Shown here: positions 41,701 through 45,111 of the stretch, in pieces | How positions within the stretch are numbered: position 1 is the first letter of the stretch | Layout: each line of letters starts with the position of its first letter | DNA from: Bacteroidales bacterium UBA2287 | GTDB lineage: Bacteria > Bacteroidota > Bacteroidia > Bacteroidales > Tenuifilaceae | DNA: 45,111 nucleotides | Assembly: GCA_002345675.1 (NCBI GenBank) | Contig: DDWL01000043.1 | Span: forward strand, 1-45,111 | Reading direction: 5' to 3' | Made by a program: the position numbers and the translations under genes | The notes under the pieces: model-generated | Databases searched by the model: none | Seen by the model: only the letters and a program-made list of their open reading frames with translations | What the model was told of the DNA's origin: nothing

Positions 41701-43126
41701 GACCAGCATAGGTGTACTCGTAGGCAACAGCAAGTATTTCATCGGAATTTAGCGACATGTTTAGCGAAACATAGCCTAATTCTGGATGAAACGAATATTC
41801 ATTGGTAGTTAGTTTTCGAGCATTTTCTAACTTTTCATAATCGGTACCCCCTACAAAATCAGCTAATGGTGCAAGTACGCTATTTACATTCGAGATATCA
41901 CGAATTCCTGCATAGGCTTGCGTCATGTCTAAATATAGCGTGTTTCGCTCATTGTTGGGCTGAAGACCTGGTTGTGATTGTGGTTGGGTGAAACGTGGAT
42001 TTGAAATGTTATTTTGGCTTTCGCCTAAGTCGACAAATGCAATAATATTACGAGAATTATCGAAGTTATTCGACTTATTGGTTACCCAAACCTCAACTCG
42101 TGTTATTGTTACACCGCTATTTACTAATGGAAGGTTTTTAAGTGCGTTGTTATAAGTGTCGCGGAAATATTTCGAAAGGAAAAAGTGGCGGTTTACCTCG
42201 TACTCGTCGGCCTGAAAGCTAAAATCCTTTACCTGTGCACCACCCTTAACATCAATTACCTGCGATTCGCCGTTTTGGCGCGAAAAAATACTGGTAACAG
42301 TAAGCTTCCCGAAACGGAGCTGGGTTTTTACTCCAAACAAACTGTGGCTTCCTGTAATTAGGGTTCCTGGCAACGGAAGCGAAACGTTACCCGCTTCAAT
42401 TTTCTGAATTATTTCGTCCTCAAAGCCTGTGTACTCAACCTTAACGTTGTTTTCAAAGTCGAAGGTGGCTTCGGTATTGTATTTTATGTCGAGTTTTAGT
42501 TTTTCGCCAATGTTACCAACAACGTTCATTTGAATTTTCGACTGAAAATCGAAGGATGTATTGCTCCTCATGTCTTCGGTAAACGAGGGGTTATCGGTAC
42601 GATTGGTTGTAATTCCAAAGATAAGTTCGGCAGTACCCTGAGGAATTATTTCAATTACGTTGCTCCCAAAAATACGGTCGAAGGTTTCGCCACCAACCTG
42701 TAACCTAGGTAAAATTCCAGAACCCCTCATCACGCTTTCGCCCGCTTGGCGCTCGCGCCAGTAGCTTCGCATCGATTGTTGAAACTGAAAGTTTTGGTAC
42801 TCTTCCTCAGTCATTACTTTGGGCAACGAAACATTTATTCCGCCAACTCGCTCGTAAACCGTATATGTTTTAGTTGCTGGGTTATATTCTACTTTGTAGG
42901 TTATGTTTGATGGCTGCGCCAAGTGTAGCGGCGAATGCTGTTGCCCCGATATACCACTTGAAGGCGGAATGGGAAATGGCAGCTTAGTTGTATCGGGTTC
43001 CTGAGGTAAAGCCGAAAAGCTACTTGAGTATATACCAAAAGAATTAGGTTTTGCCAATACCTTTTGAGCAGCACCAATTACAACGAGAAGCGTTACTATT
43101 GCTGTGTATTTTATTCTATGTACCAA
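35732..43126 (-). CDS. sprA: Type IX secretion translocon SprA (Sov)
   Basis: Giant outer-membrane beta-barrel (36 strands in the Flavobacterium structure) that is the protein-conducting pore of the type IX secretion system. The 2464-residue length fits SprA/Sov (about 2400-2500). A signal peptide covers about residues 1-25. Matching features are the N-terminal repeats such as GNVSLPLPGTLITGSHSLFGVKTQLRFGKL, many long alternating strands, and the C-terminal strand FGFSVRFTLVQ ending in an aromatic-free residue pair. The gene order pdxA-ruvA-sprA-gcvH with ruvA just upstream is one I recall as conserved in Bacteroidota. Partner genes porQ and a PorE-like gene lie elsewhere in this window. Confidence 0.95.
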   Translation of the reverse strand: MVHRIKYTAIVTLLVVIGAAQKVLAKPNSFGIYSSSFSALPQEPDTTKLPFPIPPSSGISGQQHSPLHLAQPSNITYKVEYNPATKTYTVYERVGGINVSLPKVMTEEEYQNFQFQQSMRSYWRERQAGESVMRGSGILPRLQVGGETFDRIFGSNVIEIIPQGTAELIFGITTNRTDNPSFTEDMRSNTSFDFQSKIQMNVVGNIGEKLKLDIKYNTEATFDFENNVKVEYTGFEDEIIQKIEAGNVSLPLPGTLITGSHSLFGVKTQLRFGKLTVTSIFSRQNGESQVIDVKGGAQVKDFSFQADEYEVNRHFFLSKYFRDTYNNALKNLPLVNSGVTITRVEVWVTNKSNNFDNSRNIIAFVDLGESQNNISNPRFTQPQSQPGLQPNNERNTLYLDMTQAYAGIRDISNVNSVLAPLADFVGGTDYEKLENARKLTTNEYSFHPELGYVSLNMSLNSDEILAVAYEYTYAGRTFKVGELSTSGIPAPEALFVKLLKGTNLSPKMPTWDLMMKNIYSLGAYQVDKQDFTLNVLYQNDITGTSVNYIPEGGVNIENKPLISVLNLDNLNSNNDAGADGMFDFIEGITIKASTGRLIFPVLEPFGSDLRSKISTNDIAKKYVYQELYDSTLAKARQVAEKNKFRMEGSYQSSSSSEISLNAPNVPKGSVTVTAGGAKLVEGMDFTVDYLMGTVKIINPVYMQSGTPIKISLESQALFNFQTKTLMGSHFDYKFSDNFNAGATIMNLTERPFTKKVSFGNEAISNTIWGLNTSYRTESPLLTKMVDWLPFIQTKEKSTITFDAEFAQFIPGHSSIIGKAGTVQVDDFEGGKTAIDLRSHFTWMYASTPQGQDNLFPEGNLNNNLAYNYKRAKLAWYIIDPLFLRNNSLTPGYIRRNPNLQSSHFVREIFESEIFPNRNNPQGIPTNISVLNLAFYPKEAGSYNYTTNVDANGVLANPQGNWGGIMRSLPDHAKDFETANIEYIEFWLMDPFVYKPNSTGGDLFFNLGDISEDILRDGKKFFEQGMPESGEYENTGVTAWGRYPTTQMLINAFSSNDRQFQDVGLDGLTTEAEKTFFANYLNALRSNHGEDSKVYQDALNDPSKDNYRYYQSDIYDAQEASILDRYKYYNNLDGNSPVSNMEQYSNLPDGEDVNGDKTMSETENYYQYKISLRPQEMVVGQNFITDKVTYNARLANGDRSEVAWYQFKVPKEEWDRKVGTIDDFKSIRFMRMFLRGFQDTVILRFATLDLVKSEWRKYNRALVQGQEGMPTGDFPDGTFEVSVVNIEENNTRTPVNYVLPPGVERITDPSQPQLVELNEQAMQLKVVDLANGDARAVFKSVTYDIRQYKRLQMFIHAEAIPGIPINNHELTAFIRLGTDYSNNYYEYEIPLALTPAGTYSNSKLDRLMVWPDENYIDIELERLIDAKLNRNVEMQKPGSQVTYTTVYVENDGNRKIKVTGNPSLSNVKVLMIGIRNPNSSFSANDDGIPKSGIVWINELRLTQFNDKGGWAANARVTTKLADLATVNASGETYKPGFGSIEKKVNERSLDDFYQYDLSSTIQVGRFFSEKPIVNIPLFVGYNESFANPEYNPLDPDVPLKDALEKATNKAVRDSINKISQEYSRRKSLSLTNVKINKSEGTPMPWDISNFAVSYAYSDQLNRNIRTEHRIQRNVRGSLTYSYNLQAKKVEPFKKVKWLSNPYLRLIKDFNFSYLPNQLAFRTELNRNYFEQQLRNISTSNAAASSANVTLLPTYSKDFTWNRNYVFNWDLSQALKFEFTANNNARIDEPLGIVDKYKDRDAYEHWKDSVWSNLKNLGRNINYNHQFSLTYNIPINKIPLFNWVTATGRYNGSYNWVAAPILAENSTFDPGNTIQNSNNIQLNSQLSFTSLYNKSAYLKKVNQKFDQRARGTQKQPKMVTVTQEIENVSLRENMARNVEHKLKTDNVTVKVFDENNNEVKVDLTVRSKSRIALKSEKAVAKAKVVIEGKVPETENVMQFLTEGAIRMLMGVKTISGNYTETNGTLLPGYKPKTEYLGMTDWGNTYAPGFPFVAGWQNEQFAWDAIRNGWLSNDTSLNQATVFSHNRTLDFRANIEPIPAFRIDLIANRSFSENRNDYYVADGMGGFISSQPMYTGNFSISTVTIGSAFEKVSVKNNYSSETFERFKEIRQIIALRFAEGRVANPAENYYPDSLYTNGFPHGYGPFSQEVLRQAFLAAYTNKSPATVGLAAFPAIPLPNWSITYDGLAKLKFFKKYLRTFSLRHTYRSTYTVGNYTTNLDYNPTSDGFSYVRNTLRDLVSQNDITNISISEQFNPLFGIDLGWNSSLTNKVEIKNSRTLSMSFSNNQLTEMRNWEYVVGVGYRFENLPLKFGRASGEERTLKSDLRVNTDFSLRKSTTILRKIEDNLSTPTAGQNILTIKTSAEYVVSEQVTVRAYFDRVVNKPVTSLTYPMANTSFGFSVRFTLVQ

Positions 43127-43145
43127 TTGTTGCAGCTAATTATAG

Positions 43146-43727
43146 TTATAACCCTTTTAAAGCATTTTTTACAAGACTTTCGGCAGTGTGCTGCCCTCCT
43201 AATTTTAGCATTTGGTCGAGTACCTTTTCGGCCGATGCCTTGGGGTAGCCCAACATAACCAAAGCAGATAACGCTTCGGAACGTGCTGTATTGCCCAACT
43301 CGGAAAATAATTGGGGGTTTATGTCACCTTTTCCAACTTTTCCTTTTAAGTCGACCACAATGCGTTGTGCCGTTTTTAAGCCAATTCCCTTAATTTGCTT
43401 AAGTGCGTTAACGTCGGCACTGGCAATTACCTGCTCTAAATCGTTTGCCGAAAGAGACGATAGTATTATACGTGCAGTATTTGCCCCAACCCCCGATACG
43501 CTAATGAGTTGCCGAAACAACTCTCGTTCGGACTTTGAAGTAAATCCATAAAAAATGTGCGCATCTTCCCTAACAATTTGGTGTAGGTATACTTTTATTT
43601 CGCTTTTTCCCGAGATTTCCGAGTAGGTTTGAAGCGAAATATTTACGAAATAGCCAATTTTTCCCGTTTCAACAACTACATAGGTAGGCGTTAGTTCGGC
43701 TATTGAACCTGTTATGTATTCGTACAT
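43146..43727 (-). CDS. ruvA: Holliday junction helicase subunit RuvA
   Basis: Tetrameric protein that binds four-way junctions and loads RuvB for branch migration. The 193-residue protein has the N-terminal OB fold (1-65, MYEYITGSIAELTPTYVVVE), the tandem helix-hairpin-helix motifs (LISVSGVGANTARIILS, then LKQIKGIGLKTAQRIVVDLKGK), and the C-terminal RuvB-binding three-helix domain with ALVMLGYPKASAEKV. Located 19 bp before sprA and 26 bp after pdxA, so the three genes form one operon. Confidence 0.96.
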   Translation of the reverse strand: MYEYITGSIAELTPTYVVVETGKIGYFVNISLQTYSEISGKSEIKVYLHQIVREDAHIFYGFTSKSERELFRQLISVSGVGANTARIILSSLSANDLEQVIASADVNALKQIKGIGLKTAQRIVVDLKGKVGKGDINPQLFSELGNTARSEALSALVMLGYPKASAEKVLDQMLKLGGQHTAESLVKNALKGL

Positions 43728-43753
43728 ATTATAGTTTGAAAATTGTTAGTTGG

Positions 43754-44806
43754 CTATAACTTTTCGGGGTCGATGGCGTTTAGTGGATTTTTTGTAAGCT
43801 CGGCGTACTGCAACCTGTTTTTATACAAATCGATGGCAAGGTATATCGATTGTAAAAAAGGCTCTGCCGAGGCATCCCCTGTGCCTGCTATTTCGTAGGC
43901 CGTTCCGTGTGCTGGCGATGTGCGAATTACGGGAAGCCCGGCGGTGAAATTCACCCCCGAATCGAACGAAATGGCTTTAAACGGCGCCAAGCCTTGGTCG
44001 TGGTACATAGCCAAAATGGCATCGAACTTTGTAAAGCTATCGGAACCAAAAAAGCCGTCGGCAGCGTATGGCCCTAAGGCAACAATGCCTTCGTTGTTGG
44101 CTGTTTCAATGGCTGGTTTAATGGTGGTTTGCTCCTCATTTCCAATTACCCCCGAGTCGCCCGAGTGTGGATTAAGCCCAAGAACTGCAATGCGAGGACG
44201 ACGAATGGCAAAATCCTTAATAAGTACCGAGTTCAGAATTCGAAGTTTTTTCAGAATTAATTCGGTTGTAACCATTGCAGGTACACTGGCTAAACTAATA
44301 TGTCCTGTAACTACACCAACCCTCATGGCTGTTCCAACCATAAGCATAAGCGACTCCTTCGAGTTGAATTTGTCGGCCAAGTACTCGGTGTGCCCTGGGA
44401 ATTTAAATCCTTGGCTTTGAATGCTGAATTTATTTATGGGAGCAGTAACCAAAACGTCAATTTGCTTGTTTTTTAAATCGGTTGTTGCCATTTCGAGGGC
44501 AGCAATGGAGCCTTGGCCTCCCATTTCGGTGGGTTTGCCAAGTTCAACCCTAACGTTTTCGTCCATGCAGTTAATAATGTTCGAACGCTTTGGGTTAATG
44601 TCCTTAATATCCTTAGCCTGATTAAAGCTAAAGCTTTCCATATTTAGCGCCTTGCGATAGTATGCTGCTACTTTTGGCGAACCATAAACGACCGGAATGC
44701 ATATTTCGTTAATCCGTGGATCGGACAGGGCTTTAATAATTACTTCGTAGCCAATGCCGTTAATATCGCCTTGGCTTATTCCTACAACAACTTTTCCGTC
44801 AATCAT
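43754..44806 (-). CDS. pdxA: 4-hydroxythreonine-4-phosphate dehydrogenase
   Basis: NAD-dependent enzyme of the DXP-dependent vitamin B6 pathway, oxidising 4-phosphohydroxy-threonine. The 350-residue protein has the family landmarks: GISQGDINGIGYE (9-21), the substrate-side PGHTEYLAD (~136-144), the metal-binding Asp/His in AMYHDQGLAPFK (~271-282), and TSPAHGTAYEIAGTG (~301-315). It is first in the minus-strand operon with ruvA and sprA. A -7-like element lies about 120 bp upstream. Confidence 0.95.
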   Translation of the reverse strand: MIDGKVVVGISQGDINGIGYEVIIKALSDPRINEICIPVVYGSPKVAAYYRKALNMESFSFNQAKDIKDINPKRSNIINCMDENVRVELGKPTEMGGQGSIAALEMATTDLKNKQIDVLVTAPINKFSIQSQGFKFPGHTEYLADKFNSKESLMLMVGTAMRVGVVTGHISLASVPAMVTTELILKKLRILNSVLIKDFAIRRPRIAVLGLNPHSGDSGVIGNEEQTTIKPAIETANNEGIVALGPYAADGFFGSDSFTKFDAILAMYHDQGLAPFKAISFDSGVNFTAGLPVIRTSPAHGTAYEIAGTGDASAEPFLQSIYLAIDLYKNRLQYAELTKNPLNAIDPEKL

Positions 44807-45111
44807 CTATTTAAAATTAAAATAGGTTCGTAATTTTTAGGTGCTTTGTCCCTTAATATCCTTTAAATACTAATAAAATAGCGCTTAACAAGCAATATTT
44901 AAATCGAATTCAAAGGGTTTAAACGTGTAAAGATAGCAAATTCAATTTTACTAAGAATTATGGGTTCAACATTTTATTGCCAATTCACTATTAATCCACA
45001 TTTTAATGAGTTTACTTGCATTCTTATAGGGCAACCGCATTTAACAATTGCTTAAAATGCTATATCTGTACACCTATTAGAATTTACGTATTTGCTTTAA
45101 TGTCCCGTCAG
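44807..45111. other. 305-bp region upstream of pdxA, to the window edge
   Basis: No gene is supported. It holds a minus-strand -7-like element (44928-44935). The last 12 bases read ATG TCC CGT CAG, which could begin a plus-strand gene, but nothing within the window decides it. Confidence 0.4.
44928..44935 (-). promoter_or_regulatory. Candidate -7 element of the pdxA-ruvA-sprA operon
   Basis: Minus-strand TATCTTTA, one base off TAnnTTTG, giving a leader of about 115 nt. No -33 TTTG at the right distance. Confidence 0.33.

Noticed and set aside
43920..44420. 166-codon open frame on the plus strand, inside pdxA
   Set aside because: It runs antisense to pdxA, whose motifs are complete; the frame shows no family features and follows from the codon bias of pdxA.
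45100..45111. ATG TCC CGT CAG at the window edge as the start of a new gene
   Set aside because: Only four codons are visible and no exact -7 element is placed upstream; it cannot be judged.
1..45111. CRISPR array, tRNA, rRNA or prophage genes
   Set aside because: No regularly spaced direct repeats, no cloverleaf sequences and no phage structural or integrase genes were found.

Overview
The window looks like a chromosomal segment of a member of the Bacteroidota, most likely the Bacteroidales, with moderate-to-low GC. Evidence is the presence of type IX secretion genes (PorQ, SprA, a PorE-like OmpA protein), the Bacteroidota -7 promoter element TAnnTTTG in front of many genes, the near absence of Shine-Dalgarno sites, and phylum-typical families (GSCFA, DUF5683, the 390-residue PurM form). 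Genus cannot be set from the sequence alone.

Layout. 1-5.7 kb: ppk2 (minus), a secreted alpha/beta hydrolase, then a minus-strand unit OmpA/TPR/PD40 protein - small repeat protein - purM. 5.9-8.3 kb: an EamA transporter plus a cysteine-cluster protein, facing a diacylglycerol-kinase-like gene. 8.5-13.8 kb: porQ, then cmk-ispH-priA. 13.8-19.6 kb: a second diacylglycerol-kinase-like gene, parA-parB, a DUF5683 membrane protein and a LysM lytic transglycosylase, closed by a strong terminator. 19.6-24.4 kb: two SGNH-hydrolase paralogues and an MBOAT acyltransferase, probably an envelope O-acylation system, split by a 450-bp gap filled with palindromic repeats and a MITE-like element. 24.5-25.2 kb: an AT-rich hicAB toxin-antitoxin pair with a palindromic operator candidate. 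25.3-27.2 kb: an LtaS-type sulfatase-fold transferase. 27.2-28.2 kb: a cassette-like stretch of structured inverted repeats next to an AT-rich NTF2-like gene. 28.2-35.2 kb: a Rieske-like lipoprotein divergent from two unknown small proteins, greA with a hairpin in its leader, a HIT protein, yifB, a lysophospholipase-like hydrolase, a GSCFA protein and a ZIP transporter. 35.2-44.8 kb (all minus): pdxA-ruvA-sprA, then gcvH.

Most of the segment is core housekeeping and envelope biogenesis. porQ and sprA encode outer-membrane parts of the type IX system, and the OmpA-family protein may anchor that machine to peptidoglycan. The accessory material is confined to three places: the repeat-filled gap at 21.2-21.7 kb, hicAB at 24.5-25.2 kb, and the inverted-repeat/NTF2 segment at 27.3-28.2 kb. 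The signals most worth following are the structured repeat element at 27.38-27.65 kb, the MITE-like element at 21.42-21.63 kb, the greA leader attenuator, the hicAB operator and the mutually overlapping divergent promoters at 28.73 kb. I found no tRNA, rRNA or CRISPR array.
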